A stretch of 64,000 nt of DNA from Saprospiraceae bacterium (GCA_016708265.1 JADJGA010000011.1:434001-498000), one strand, 5' to 3'; positions 17,822 through 27,279 are shown, counted from the stretch's first letter. Notes: a model not told the origin generated them from the sequence alone. Program-made: numbers and translations.

Positions 17822-17904
17822 GAAAAAGATAAAATATTGTCATAGAATATTTTATAGTCATTATTCAAATGAAGTTATAATTCTTGTGAATAATCAGGGT
17901 CAAA

Positions 17905-18549
17905 TTATTTTTTTGTTATTTTTCTTTTTGTTGTCCTCCTTTTTGCAGGGGCACTACTATATGTTCCGTTAAGTTTTTCCTTGTCCAGAAGCATATCAAT
18001 AGAATAACCATCCGGAAATGTCAGCTGTTTGTTTGACATTTCATAGAGTTCCTGCATAATTATTTTATCATTTACATAATGGTCAGGATTCCATGTCTTA
18101 TAGGCCAGTTTCATATAAGCACCTATCAGAGCTACAAACTGGTCTTTTTTTAGAGATGGTTCCAGTTCAATTGCTTTATCAATCAGGGAGTGAATGAAGT
18201 GGCCATAGTGACGGAAATGTTTTTCAGAAGTAGGGTAATTCAGTTTTTCAGGTTTAAAATCAGCTGGTTTGGGTTCAGGAATTATCCCGTTTGGTGGAAT
18301 AGCTGTAAGTTCATAGTCAGCTATTTTGTAGACATGAATCCAGATTTTGTCTTTATATTCAGGAGAAACTTTATTACCAATTTTCATTTTTTTCATCAAC
18401 TCGACTATTTCCTCAATGAAAATTTGCTGTTCTTTTTGATCTTCAATAGTCTTTGCATGATAAATGAGGTTCTGGATATTTCGGCCATACTCAGGAATTT
18501 TAAGTTTTTCCTTTTCAGCATTGTATTCCATATCTAAAATTCTGTCCAT
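17905..18549 (-). CDS. DUF4290-domain protein
   Basis: The 214-residue cytoplasmic protein is conserved in Bacteroidota. The N-terminal signature MEYNAEKEKLKIPEYGRNIQ and the downstream IEDQKEQQIFIEEIVELM, RHYGHFIHSLIDKAI and MKLAYKTWNPDHYVNDKII match the DUF4290 pattern. It is all-helical with no signal peptide or membrane segment. The last 20 residues are strongly basic (AKRRTTKRKITKK), suggesting nucleic-acid or ribosome contact, but that is inference; no function is known for the family. It lies 90 bases downstream of nothing on its strand except the intergenic after glmS... its upstream neighbour is the glmS 5' to 3' unit running the opposite way along coordinates (same strand, glmS ends 18640), so it may be read through from glmS. 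Confidence 0.85.
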   Translation of the reverse strand: MDRILDMEYNAEKEKLKIPEYGRNIQNLIYHAKTIEDQKEQQIFIEEIVELMKKMKIGNKVSPEYKDKIWIHVYKIADYELTAIPPNGIIPEPKPADFKPEKLNYPTSEKHFRHYGHFIHSLIDKAIELEPSLKKDQFVALIGAYMKLAYKTWNPDHYVNDKIIMQELYEMSNKQLTFPDGYSIDMLLDKEKLNGTYSSAPAKRRTTKRKITKK

Positions 18550-18639
18550 CTTTTTATATATGATTAATGATAAATAATTATTTACTAAAATTTTTTAATG
18601 ATCTTTTCAGACAACAGTTTTTCCTTTTTATAAAACAGA

Positions 18640-20475
18640 TTATTCCACAGTTACTGACTTTGCCAGATTTCTTGGCTGATCGACATCACAACCACGCATG
18701 ACAGCAATGTGGTATGCCAGAAGCTGAAGCGGGATCACTGATAAAATCGGAGTCAAAGGCTCAGATATATATGGTATCTCAATGGTATAATCTGAAAGTG
18801 CTTTAATTTTAGTATCTCCTTCAGTGACAATTGAAATAACCTTTCCTTTTCTCGCTTTAATTTCCTGAATATTGCTGACTATTTTAGAATAAGCACTTTG
18901 ATTTGTGCTGATAACAACTACAGGCATATTTTCGTCAATCAAAGCTATTGGACCATGCTTCATTTCAGCAGCCGGATATCCTTCAGCATGTATATAGGAA
19001 ATTTCTTTCAATTTGAGAGCTCCCTCCATTGCAATAGGAAAATTATATCCCCTTCCGAGATAAAGTGCATTAGTTGAATTCATTATCTCTGATGCAACAT
19101 ATCTGATCTTATCATTATCCTTTAGTACTCTTTCAATTTTAGAAGGAATAGTATGAAGTTCATTTAAGAGCTGGAGTACATAGCTTTGAGGAATTGTACC
19201 TCTTTCCATAGCCAGATTCAAGGCCATTAAAGTCAGTACCGAAAGTTGACTGGTGAATGCCTTGGTTGAAGCTACTCCTATTTCAGGTCCGGCATGAGTG
19301 TAAGAACCGGTGTCTGTCATTCTTGAAATAGTAGAACCGACAGCGTTTACAATACCATAAGTAAGTGCGTTCTTTGATTTTGCCAATTCAAGTGCTGCGA
19401 TGGTATCTGCTGTTTCTCCAGACTGAGATATTGCAATTACAACATCTTTTGCGGACAATATTGGATTTCGGTATCTGAATTCTGATGAATATTCAACTTC
19501 AACAGGTATTCGCGCAAGATCTTCAAACAGGTACTCACCTATCATACCTGCATGCCAAGAGGTTCCGCTGCTCACTATGATAATTCTGCCTGCTTCGCTT
19601 ATCCTGCTTATATGATTGTTTAGACCACCTACTTTGACCCAGCCTTCAAACGGATTAAATCTACCCCTCATACTTTCGTAAACAGTATCTTTTTGCTGAA
19701 AGATCTCCTTTAGCATGAAATGCTCATAATTACCTTTTTCTATCAGTTCGATAGTTAGATCAATTTCTTTTATCTGAGGTGTAACGATATTATTGTATAT
19801 ATCTTTCAAGGAATATGTGCCATCAGATTTAATGACAGCCATTTCTTCATCTTTGAGATATATTACCCTGTTGGTATATTTAACAATTGGCATTGCATCG
19901 GAAGCCATAAAAAGTTCATTGTTTCCGATTCCTATCACCAGGGGGCTGGATTTTTTTGCTCCTATCAGAATTTCAGGTTCATCAATACTATGAACTACAA
20001 TTGCATAAGCACCTATTACTTTCTGCAGGGCCAGTCTTATAGCGTCCTCAAGTGAAATGTTTTCCCTGTTTTTATATTCCTCGATAAGATGCACTAAAAC
20101 CTCAGTATCAGTTTGACTTACAAACTTATGTCCAAGTTCTATAAGGGCTTTTTTTAAGGTCTCATGATTTTCAATTATTCCATTGTGTACCAGAAGAATT
20201 TTGCCATCTCCCGACAAATGAGGATGGGCATTCATATCATTTGGTTCTCCATGGGTAGCCCATCTCGTATGCCCTATTCCTATTGTTCCTCTCATTTCAG
20301 TTTTAATTGCATTCGAGAGATTTTCAACTTTCCCTTTTTTCTTAACTATATTGAAAATGCCGTTTGAAATTGCAATTCCTGCACTATCATAACCCCTGTA
20401 TTCCAGCCTTTTTAAACCTTCTATTATAACAGGAAATGCCTGTTCTTTACCATTGTATGCAATGATTCCACACAT
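18640..20475 (-). CDS. glmS: Glutamine-fructose-6-phosphate aminotransferase (isomerizing)
   Basis: GlmS makes glucosamine-6-phosphate from fructose-6-phosphate and glutamine, the first step to UDP-GlcNAc for peptidoglycan and LPS. The 611-residue length is standard. Cys2 (MCGIIAYNG) is the N-terminal nucleophile, and GIGHTRWATHGEP and DTEVLVHLIEEY complete the class II amidotransferase domain. Two SIS domains follow (SSGTSWHAG..., SQSGETADT, then LGRGYNFPIAMEGALKLKEI). The C-terminus DQPRNLAKSVTVE is the conserved isomerase tail. It starts only 3 bases after the DUF4270 lipoprotein stop, so it is the last gene of a glycogen-synthase-like/DUF4270/glmS unit. I saw no glmS ribozyme, as expected given the tight upstream gene. 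Confidence 0.98.
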   Translation of the reverse strand: MCGIIAYNGKEQAFPVIIEGLKRLEYRGYDSAGIAISNGIFNIVKKKGKVENLSNAIKTEMRGTIGIGHTRWATHGEPNDMNAHPHLSGDGKILLVHNGIIENHETLKKALIELGHKFVSQTDTEVLVHLIEEYKNRENISLEDAIRLALQKVIGAYAIVVHSIDEPEILIGAKKSSPLVIGIGNNELFMASDAMPIVKYTNRVIYLKDEEMAVIKSDGTYSLKDIYNNIVTPQIKEIDLTIELIEKGNYEHFMLKEIFQQKDTVYESMRGRFNPFEGWVKVGGLNNHISRISEAGRIIIVSSGTSWHAGMIGEYLFEDLARIPVEVEYSSEFRYRNPILSAKDVVIAISQSGETADTIAALELAKSKNALTYGIVNAVGSTISRMTDTGSYTHAGPEIGVASTKAFTSQLSVLTLMALNLAMERGTIPQSYVLQLLNELHTIPSKIERVLKDNDKIRYVASEIMNSTNALYLGRGYNFPIAMEGALKLKEISYIHAEGYPAAEMKHGPIALIDENMPVVVISTNQSAYSKIVSNIQEIKARKGKVISIVTEGDTKIKALSDYTIEIPYISEPLTPILSVIPLQLLAYHIAVMRGCDVDQPRNLAKSVTVE

Positions 20476-20478
20476 AGA

Positions 20479-21813
20479 TTAATTTTTATCAGAAAACACA
20501 ATATTCAGTTTAGTTCTTAACTGGCTGTTTCCCGGACCATAGAATTTAGAAAATCCCGGATTGCCAACCCTGTCAGCAGGTAGTAAAATAAGTTTTGTAG
20601 TGTAGGTCTTGTTTTTCATAAGTTTTTTGATATGACTCGTCAAACCAATTCTGTATTTTTTACCTATGATTCCTTTTTCATCATAATTATATGAATATCC
20701 ATTATAGTAAAGAGGTTCACCATAATTTTCAGAGTATACATAATCTTCCAAATTTGTCAATGTGCCAGATTCGTCTTCAATAAAAGCTATCAATCTGAAA
20801 GGAATTTCATTTTTATTATTGTAATCAGCAGTATAAAGTACCAATTCTGCTTTGTTGATATTTTTTGATGCCAGAGTATCAAGACCTGTTATTTCAATTC
20901 TAAGTTTCGAACCAGTCATGCCCTGAATGAACATCAGGCTATCTGCAAGGGCAGAACTTCCGAAGAAGTTTTTCATTTCTGATCCTGAATAGTCATGATT
21001 AAAATTGGGAACTATGTATTTGACAGGAAAGACTAATTTGGCATTTTTACCCTTAACATTATAATAAAGTTCAATTTTTGAAGATACAGTACCTGTTGCA
21101 TTTGTTCTTCCTATACCCAACATCGAACTGGTTCCGGGATCGGATTTTATAAATATTCCCTTGAATATGTTTTTAAATAACTCAGTGTCTCCTAAAACCG
21201 ATGTATCAGACATTATTCTGTTTGCCAAAGAATTATCGAGTTTAATCCTTACTAATTGCGAATACTTAACAGTATCTTTTCCTGGTTCAATAATCCTGAT
21301 AGTATCGATCAAAGCAGGAATAAGGCTGGTTTGTCCAATAATATTTTGTTTGTAATTGAATTTATAATCGGAATAAAACTTAACTGTGTCTCCTGATTCG
21401 ATCTGTATGTTCTCATTTAGTTCAAAAACCTTAATTGTATGTGTAGTAAGAGTATCTCCATAATGATAGGAAGAATCAATGTTTATTGAAAGAACCAATG
21501 AGTCAATAACAAGATTTTGCAAATCTATTGTATCAGGGATATCTGATTTTATCTCAAAATCCATTGCAAGTGAAGCACTTGCAGATCCAATTGTAGTATT
21601 TTCAAATTTCCCTAAAATATAGGAGTTTCGTGAATTGGGAAATACTTCAAAAGAATCGTTTTTTATGCTTGTGGCAGTAATTCTGACAACATCACTAAAG
21701 TCTACAAAAATCTCATCGCCTTCCAGAATATCGTCACCTATAATTGAAGATTTAATGCAACCGGTATTTCCGGTCAAATAAATCAATAAAATAAAATAAA
21801 AAATTTTTTTCAT
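20479..21813 (-). CDS. DUF4270 family lipoprotein
   Basis: The 444-residue protein starts with a lipoprotein signal ending TGNTGC (Cys at about 19), followed by IKSSIIGDDILEGDEIFVDFSD, the opening typical of DUF4270 proteins. The rest is beta-rich, with repeated hints of a jelly-roll-like surface protein (SYILGKFENTTIGSASASLAMDF, LVIDSLVLSINIDSSYHYGD) and a C-terminal stretch, SHIKKLMKNKTYTTKLILLP, seen in the family. The function is unknown; envelope location is inferred from the lipobox. It lies between the glycogen-synthase-like gene (116-base gap) and glmS (3-base gap); this DUF4270/glycogen-synthase pairing recurs in Bacteroidota as far as I recall, which suggests a shared envelope or sugar-related job. 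Confidence 0.85.
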   Translation of the reverse strand: MKKIFYFILLIYLTGNTGCIKSSIIGDDILEGDEIFVDFSDVVRITATSIKNDSFEVFPNSRNSYILGKFENTTIGSASASLAMDFEIKSDIPDTIDLQNLVIDSLVLSINIDSSYHYGDTLTTHTIKVFELNENIQIESGDTVKFYSDYKFNYKQNIIGQTSLIPALIDTIRIIEPGKDTVKYSQLVRIKLDNSLANRIMSDTSVLGDTELFKNIFKGIFIKSDPGTSSMLGIGRTNATGTVSSKIELYYNVKGKNAKLVFPVKYIVPNFNHDYSGSEMKNFFGSSALADSLMFIQGMTGSKLRIEITGLDTLASKNINKAELVLYTADYNNKNEIPFRLIAFIEDESGTLTNLEDYVYSENYGEPLYYNGYSYNYDEKGIIGKKYRIGLTSHIKKLMKNKTYTTKLILLPADRVGNPGFSKFYGPGNSQLRTKLNIVFSDKN

Positions 21814-21929
21814 AAAATGCTATTATTTTCGATATTGCTCTTATAACGTAATAAATTGTATTTGTGTTACTTTCATACATTAACTAAATAAATAATCAGG
21901 AATATAAAATTACAGCACCAACCAGTATT

Positions 21930-22766
21930 TTATAAAATAGAAGAATGTAATATTTTATCTTTCAGGATTTTTTTATAATAAACCAATTCTCCTTTATCAT
22001 TAGCTTCTTCTTCTTTATGAATATAGTAGGGAATGTCTTGTTTTTCCATAAAATCTATCACTTCACTATAACCTTCTTCTTTTGGTAAAAGTATAGCATC
22101 TGAATTTTTAATTGCTCCGAAATCGAGATTGAAATTTCCTTTTTCATCGTAATAATCACTGATTTCCTCTTCAGATAGATCATTGATCAATACTTTCTTT
22201 TTGAAATCTCCGGATAAAATATTACCGGATTGATTTGGGAAAGGAGTATAAACTATTTTGGAATGCTGATAAACCGGGTCGTTGCTATAAACTTTTTTCA
22301 AAAACAGAGGAATGAGACTTGTCATCCAACCATTGGAATGAATAATATCCGGTGGCCATCCAAATTTTTTGACGGTTTCTATTGCTCCCTTGCAGAAAAA
22401 CACCATCCTGCCATCGTTATCTTCATATGGTTTGCCTTCTTCATCTGTAAAAGCATTTTTTCTTTTAAAAAACTCTTCATTATCGAGGAAATATATCTGA
22501 ATTCTTGATTCAGGCAGGGAGGCAACCTTTATTAACAGAGGAAAATCATCATCGTCTATTATTATGTTCATTCCCGAAAGTCTTACTACTTCGTGAAGTT
22601 TGTGTCTTCTTTCATTTATTGTGCCAAATTTTGGCATAAGAACCCTTAATTCAAATGATTTTTTATTGGCATTTAAAACCAGATTTTTGACATATTCTGC
22701 CATTTCTGAAAAATCAGTATATGGTTCCAATTCCTGAGTGATATATAATATCCGAACTTTATTCAT
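21930..22766 (-). CDS. Truncated glycogen/starch synthase catalytic-domain homologue (GT5 N-domain only)
   Basis: The 278-residue protein covers only the N-terminal half of a GT-B glycosyltransferase of the glycogen synthase type. Recognisable parts are ILYITQELEPY at the start, LRVLMPKFGTINERRHKLHEV, FFCKGAIETVKKFGWPPDIIHSNGWMTSLIPLFLKK and IVYTPF. The nucleotide-sugar loop KxGGLGDV of active enzymes is replaced by YTDFSEMAEYV, and the C-terminal donor-binding domain is absent, so glucosyltransfer is unlikely. The open frame is clean, the stop is ordinary and similar short homologues exist across Bacteroidota, so this is a maintained family and not a decayed gene. It heads an operon with the DUF4270 lipoprotein and glmS. 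Confidence 0.85.
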   Translation of the reverse strand: MNKVRILYITQELEPYTDFSEMAEYVKNLVLNANKKSFELRVLMPKFGTINERRHKLHEVVRLSGMNIIIDDDDFPLLIKVASLPESRIQIYFLDNEEFFKRKNAFTDEEGKPYEDNDGRMVFFCKGAIETVKKFGWPPDIIHSNGWMTSLIPLFLKKVYSNDPVYQHSKIVYTPFPNQSGNILSGDFKKKVLINDLSEEEISDYYDEKGNFNLDFGAIKNSDAILLPKEEGYSEVIDFMEKQDIPYYIHKEEEANDKGELVYYKKILKDKILHSSIL

Positions 22767-22801
22767 GCTAACTTTATTCGCTGAATTTATAAAACAATTT
22801 A

Positions 22802-22809
22802 CAAAGGTA
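22802..22809 (-). promoter_or_regulatory. Candidate -7 element for the GT5-like/DUF4270/glmS operon
   Basis: The minus-strand reading is TACCTTTG, identical to the -7 boxes of pyrG, prfC and HU in this window, 36 bases before the ATG. No TTTG is seen at the -33 spacing. Confidence 0.5.
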
Positions 22810-22908
22810 ATAAAATAGAAGCATTTTTTACTACATTTTTATCATTTACATTGAAAATAAATCAGAAAAGGGGATAATTTGACATATTTTCTATTTAAAA
22901 TTTCATTT

Positions 22909-23511
22909 TTAGAATAAAAAAGTTTGTTGGTATTTGTAAGAAGAACAAAATGTTTTTCTGTGATAATCGGTAATTCCAAATTTTCTGATAGCTTCTATAT
23001 GATACTTCGTTGCATAGCCTTTATTGTTTTTCCATCCGTACTGTGGATACTGTTCATTCAGTTCAGTCATATACTCATCTCTGAATGTTTTAGCCAGTAT
23101 TGAGGCTGCAGCTATGCTCAGGTATTTATTGTCTCCTTTTATGATTGTCAGGTGGTTGATGGATTTATATTGTCTGAACCTGTTACCATCTACCAGGATG
23201 AAATTGAAATCACGATCAAGTCCATCAAGTGCCAGATGCATGGCTTTGATGCTGGCATTCAGAATGTTTATACTATCAATTTCATAATTATCGACCATGG
23301 CTACTGTAAATGAGACGGCTTTCTTCATGATAAAATCCCTTAACAGCAGACGTTTTTTTTCGTTAAGGAGTTTAGAATCTCTGATAAGATCGTTTTTGGT
23401 ATCCGGAGGCCAAATGACAGCTGCTGCAAAAACCGGACCTGCAAGAGGTCCTCTCCCTGCCTCATCACATCCGGCTTCTATTTTGGTCTTGTCAAAAAAT
23501 GTCAGTAGCAT
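22909..23511 (-). CDS. rnhB: Ribonuclease HII
   Basis: RNase HII cuts RNA in RNA:DNA hybrids, including single ribonucleotides misinserted in DNA. The 200-residue protein shows the diagnostic N-terminal motif AGCDEAGRGPLAGPVFAAAV with the catalytic Asp-Glu at about 16-17. ILVDGNRF supplies the next Asp, and AAASILAKTFRDEYM the last acidic residue. The C-terminal GYATKYHIEAIRKFGITDYHRKTF is the family's substrate-contact end. It begins 24 bases after the rnr stop, so the two RNA-processing nucleases form an operon. Confidence 0.97.
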   Translation of the reverse strand: MLLTFFDKTKIEAGCDEAGRGPLAGPVFAAAVIWPPDTKNDLIRDSKLLNEKKRLLLRDFIMKKAVSFTVAMVDNYEIDSINILNASIKAMHLALDGLDRDFNFILVDGNRFRQYKSINHLTIIKGDNKYLSIAAASILAKTFRDEYMTELNEQYPQYGWKNNKGYATKYHIEAIRKFGITDYHRKTFCSSYKYQQTFLF

Positions 23512-23535
23512 AGCCTGAAAAAATGCATGAACAGT

Positions 23536-25722
23536 TTAATCCTGTGCTGTCATTTCAAAATCGACCCTTCTTCTTACCAAATCCGTGCTCCTTACTTTTA
23601 CAATTACAGTATCACCGATTTTGTAGGTGTTTCCGTCTTTTGAACCAATTATCCGGTTCTTTGCTTCATTGAGAACAAAGTATTGGCCCAGGTTTTTAAA
23701 TTCCACCATTCCTTCTACTTTATTATCTTTTAATTCCACAAACATTCCTTTCTCAATGAAACCACTTATCAATCCTTCAAATATTTCTCCCTCATGTCCT
23801 GAAATATACTGTACCTGTTTATATTTTGTCGATTCCCGTTCAGCATTTACTGCTTTGCGTTCCTGTTCAGATATGTGTCTGCATTTTTCTTCAAGGTCTC
23901 CTTTGTTTTCAAGGACAGGTTCGTTCAGGTTTTTTTCCAGTATCCGGTGTACCAATACATCGGAATACCTTCTGATTGGGGATGTGAAATGTGTGTAATT
24001 ATCAAAACCAAGGCCAAAATGACCAATGTTATCTGTAGAATAGATTGCTTTTGCCATTGTTCTCAATGCCAGCGGTATAAGAAATGAAATTCTTTCATCG
24101 GTTTCCGCCCTTTTGTTCAGGTCGTTGAAAGATTTTACAACCTGATTGGGCGTATCCAGTTTTAGTTTTAAACCAAAATCTTTAGCAAAGGCAGCAAAAT
24201 CCATCAGTTTGTCGGGGTCAGGGAGATCGTGAATCCTGAAAACAAAAGGTATTTTTTTTGAAGCCGGTTTTTTTACAATATAAGTAGCTACTTCTTTATT
24301 TGCCAACAGCATGAACTCTTCGACCAGCATGTGGGTATCTAATCTTTCCTTAACATAAAGGTCGACAGGATTGCCTTTTTCGTCGAGGATGAATTTTACC
24401 TCGTCTGTACTGAAATCGATAGAACCGTGCTGAAAGCGAAGCTTTCTGAGGTTTTTTGCTATATTATTCAAGGTTTGGAGTTCATTGACAAATTTGCCTT
24501 CTCCCTTATTTATTATCTCCTGTGCTTCCTCGTATGTAAATCGCTTGTCAGAATGAATAATTGTTTTTCCAAACCATCGGTTTATTATTTCATTGTTTTT
24601 GCTAAACTCAAATACTGACGAAAAGGTCAGACTTTCTTCGTCAGGTCTCAGGGAGCACAATTCATTTGATAATTCTTCAGGAAGCATTGGAGCTACCCTG
24701 TCAACAAGGTAGACTGAAGTAGACCTTTTTAACGCTTCTGCATCCAGTTTTGATCCGGGTTTTACAAAATGAGAGACATCTGCGATGTGAACTCCAATTT
24801 CCAGGTTTCCATTTTCAAGTGTTCTGTATGACAGAGCATCATCAAAATCTTTTGCTGTATCAGGATCAATAGTAAAAGTTATGACATCGCGGAAATCCTT
24901 TCTTCTGCCGATCTCAGCTATTGAGATGGTTTTATCAAGTAATTCAGCTTCATGTTTTACATCTTGAGGGAAATCAATGCTGAATCCATTGTTAATCAGT
25001 ATTGATTTCATTTCGATCTCATTCTGATCCTCATCAGCCAACACAGAAATTAGTTTTCCCCATGGAACAGGATTAACTTTTCCCCGCCATTCTGAAATTT
25101 CAACAAGAGCCTTATCACCATCTTTTATTTCAAATCCAGTGACAATGGGTAAAAATATTTCAATTTCATCTTTGATCCCTTCAACAAAAACTGTAGAGTA
25201 ATTCGAAAAACTTCGATAAGTACCAATGAATTGGGATTTTGCACGTGATATGATTTCGATGATCTTACCATCTTTTTTGTTTCTCATTTTTGAAAACAGC
25301 AATTCCACTTTTACAGTATCCCCGTCCATAGCAGTCATCATATGCCGGTTTGGAATGAAGACATCGTAATGGAGCTCCTTGATGATGATATAAGCCGAAC
25401 CTGTTTTGGTCTTATCGACTATGCCTGTGTAAATCGATTTCTCCTGTTGGCCTGTAACTTTGATATTTGAAGGTATTTCCTTAGTAATGCCATTGAATAT
25501 ATATTTCCCTCTGCCTGAAACTACAATAAATTCTTCCTTCAGCAGATTTTTAATGATTTCATCAATCTGAGTCCTGGGGTTATTAACTGCAAGTTTTCTT
25601 TTAATTTTATTTGAATCAAAATCCAGACTGCTTTCTTTTTTGAACAGTTTTTTTACTTTATGAGTTAAAAGACTGAAATTTAAGTTTTTTGATCCCTGGT
25701 TAATATGTTTTTGTGGTTCCAT
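23536..25722 (-). CDS. rnr: Ribonuclease R (3'-5' exoribonuclease)
   Basis: RNase R degrades structured RNA processively from the 3' end. At 728 residues it has the usual RNase R domain order: an N-terminal helix-turn-helix-like region (KVKKLFKKESSLDFDSNKIKRKL), two cold-shock/OB domains (about 85-250), the RNB catalytic domain with FTIDPDTAKDFDDALSYR (about 288-305, the Asp cluster that binds Mg2+) and HFTSPIRRYSDVLVHR (about 575), then an S1 domain ending VRRRVDFEMTAQD. No Lys-rich C-terminal tail is present, unlike the E. coli enzyme. It is first in the operon with rnhB. Confidence 0.97.
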   Translation of the reverse strand: MEPQKHINQGSKNLNFSLLTHKVKKLFKKESSLDFDSNKIKRKLAVNNPRTQIDEIIKNLLKEEFIVVSGRGKYIFNGITKEIPSNIKVTGQQEKSIYTGIVDKTKTGSAYIIIKELHYDVFIPNRHMMTAMDGDTVKVELLFSKMRNKKDGKIIEIISRAKSQFIGTYRSFSNYSTVFVEGIKDEIEIFLPIVTGFEIKDGDKALVEISEWRGKVNPVPWGKLISVLADEDQNEIEMKSILINNGFSIDFPQDVKHEAELLDKTISIAEIGRRKDFRDVITFTIDPDTAKDFDDALSYRTLENGNLEIGVHIADVSHFVKPGSKLDAEALKRSTSVYLVDRVAPMLPEELSNELCSLRPDEESLTFSSVFEFSKNNEIINRWFGKTIIHSDKRFTYEEAQEIINKGEGKFVNELQTLNNIAKNLRKLRFQHGSIDFSTDEVKFILDEKGNPVDLYVKERLDTHMLVEEFMLLANKEVATYIVKKPASKKIPFVFRIHDLPDPDKLMDFAAFAKDFGLKLKLDTPNQVVKSFNDLNKRAETDERISFLIPLALRTMAKAIYSTDNIGHFGLGFDNYTHFTSPIRRYSDVLVHRILEKNLNEPVLENKGDLEEKCRHISEQERKAVNAERESTKYKQVQYISGHEGEIFEGLISGFIEKGMFVELKDNKVEGMVEFKNLGQYFVLNEAKNRIIGSKDGNTYKIGDTVIVKVRSTDLVRRRVDFEMTAQD

Positions 25723-25875
25723 TTTTTTTGATATGATTTGATTTTAGCAATTTGATTTGTTATTTCGTATTTAATTATTTTTGTCAGTTAAACAAAACAC
25801 TAAGTTAAGTAAAAAACAATATTTAATGTATGTTTATTATAGTTAGTAGGGTTAAGTCATTACACTTTATCTAAA

Positions 25876-25947
25876 TCGGGATTAAGACTAGTGATATAAG
25901 TGATCGAAGGAAATAATAATTTTATATTCGGGATTATGGCTGGTGAT
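25876..25947. repeat. Pair of 20-base direct repeats
   Basis: TCGGGATTAAGACTAGTGAT (25876-25895) and TCGGGATTATGGCTGGTGAT (25928-25947) agree at 17 of 20 bases and are spaced 52 bases apart in the gap between rnr and the unknown 167-residue gene. No function is evident. Confidence 0.45.
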
Positions 25948-25963
25948 TTTTACTAAATATTTG

Positions 25964-26467
25964 TTATACCTGAGTTTCTGTTTTTTTAATTATTTCTCCA
26001 TTATCGTTAATAAGGAAACTTTCGAATCTGGTGTTTGCCGGGTCAAAATCAGAATTTTCAGCACTTGTACCTTCCATTTTCCATATCCTTAAGGTCTCAT
26101 CGATCAATGCTGCCGTTTCTTTAATAAATGTTCCGTCATAATTAAGACTTGATATTACCTCGGATGAAATTGTTCTTCCTGCATTATCATAAGTATGAAG
26201 ATGGTATTCATAATTCAGGAGAGATATCCTTAGATAGACAATCGCATTGAAATTCTGGTTTTCATTAATTCTGAAACATGCAATATATTCTGTTTCAGGA
26301 TCATTTTCTTCTGTTACTATACTGTTTTCATCCATTATATATTTACTTATTAATATCTCGGGGACCGGTTTGGTGAAAGAACTGAAAACGCTGAAGTATT
26401 CTGATGAAATATTGACAGGTAATTCTATTAATGGGAAATAAGTAAGAAAATCTTCAAATTCGGACAT
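25964..26467 (-). CDS. Uncharacterised protein, 167 residues
   Basis: I do not recognise this family. The protein is acidic, without signal peptide, membrane segment or Cys-rich motif. The N-terminus MSEFEDFLTYFPLIELPVNI and a central ACFRINENQNFNAIVYLRIS followed by LLNYEYHLHTYDNAGRTIS suggest an alpha/beta or beta-sandwich fold. The C-terminal half has DETLRIWKMEG and FLINDNGEIIKKTE, which look like paired strand-turn-strand elements. The frame is long and has normal composition, so it is likely a real gene. It lies between the HU gene (its terminator sits just upstream) and rnr on the same strand and is probably transcribed independently of HU. Confidence 0.7.
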   Translation of the reverse strand: MSEFEDFLTYFPLIELPVNISSEYFSVFSSFTKPVPEILISKYIMDENSIVTEENDPETEYIACFRINENQNFNAIVYLRISLLNYEYHLHTYDNAGRTISSEVISSLNYDGTFIKETAALIDETLRIWKMEGTSAENSDFDPANTRFESFLINDNGEIIKKTETQV

Positions 26468-26511
26468 CTCAGATTTATTAAATTGTATTCGCTATTTGGG
26501 TTAAGTAATTC

Positions 26512-26555
26512 AAAAAAAATAAAAGGAGCAATTTCCAAAGAAAAGTGCTCCTTTT
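26512..26555 (-). terminator. Rho-independent terminator of the HU gene
   Basis: Perfect stem AAAAGGAGCA (26521-26530) / TGCTCCTTTT (26546-26555) with a 15-base loop. On the minus strand it is followed by a run of eight T, starting about 20 bases after the HU stop. Confidence 0.88.
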
Positions 26556-26575
26556 ATAACATTAATAAACTAAAA

Positions 26576-26848
26576 TTAGTTTACAGAATCTTTTAATCCT
26601 TGACCTGGTTTGAATTTTACAACATTCATTGCAGGAATTTTGATTTCTTTACCTGTTGCGGGGTTTTTGCCTGTTCTGGCAGCTCTTTTTGATACAGAAA
26701 ATGTTCCAAATCCTACAAATGCAGCTTTGTCATTTTTTGTCAAAGATTCTTTAATACCATCCAAAACAGCGTCAATAGCAGCACCTGCCTGTACTTTTGT
26801 CAAACCTGTGTGTTCTGCTACATAATTTGTTAAATCTCCCTTGTTCAT
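26576..26848 (-). CDS. hup: HU-family DNA-binding protein
   Basis: This 90-residue histone-like protein dimerises and bends DNA, compacting the nucleoid. The signature FVGFGTFSVSKRAARTGKNP-ATGKEI (residues about 45-70), containing the beta-arm that inserts into the minor groove, is intact. The N-terminal helix pair (NKGDLTNYVAEHTGLTKVQA) is typical of HU-beta-like proteins. It is a single gene with a strong Bacteroidota promoter on one side and a strong terminator on the other, as expected for an abundantly expressed protein. Confidence 0.97.
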   Translation of the reverse strand: MNKGDLTNYVAEHTGLTKVQAGAAIDAVLDGIKESLTKNDKAAFVGFGTFSVSKRAARTGKNPATGKEIKIPAMNVVKFKPGQGLKDSVN

Positions 26849-27279
26849 TTTTTTAAATTTTTATGTTAAAATAATTAATAATGCAAAGGTATTATTATTT
26901 TTAATTATACAAAATATTTTTAGTAAAACTTTGTACTAACCCACAATATAAGGATTTACACTAATATGACAATTTTATTATATATTACATAAATAGGCAA
27001 TATGATTAGTTGTCTATGTGTTTTATTTGTAAATGAATATTTTACATGTTTTTTGATTAATGCATCTGTTTTGGTAAATTCAAGGAAAGCCAAACCTGAA
27101 AATACTTTATCGGGTTTAATCAATATTAAAAAAGTGGGGAAGTATTAAAAACTTATTACAGACTTTTTAATATTCATCTGGCTGTAAATGATAAGATAGA
27201 AATAAATTCGTTTTAAACAATAATACAATACATACTCTGAAGATTATGAAGATTGTTTTTTAATAACGCCTGTTTTATT
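26849..27279. other. Divergent intergenic region between HU and the first DUF6624-like gene
   Basis: This 431-base AT-rich spacer has the HU promoter at its left end. The rest shows no convincing coding frame, tRNA or strong hairpin. An ATG at 27246 opens only a very short frame. No clear plus-strand TAnnTTTG element is seen for the gene at 27280. Confidence 0.55.
26884..26913 (-). promoter_or_regulatory. Bacteroidota promoter of the HU gene
   Basis: On the minus strand TTTG (26913-26910), an 18-base spacer and TACCTTTG (26891-26884) precede the HU ATG by 35 bases, a good match to the Bacteroidota -33/-7 pattern. Confidence 0.7.

Noticed and set aside
18400..20475. glmS ribozyme or riboswitch upstream of glmS
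   Set aside because: Only 3 bases separate glmS from the DUF4270 gene, so there is no space, and the glmS ribozyme is known from Firmicutes-type genomes.
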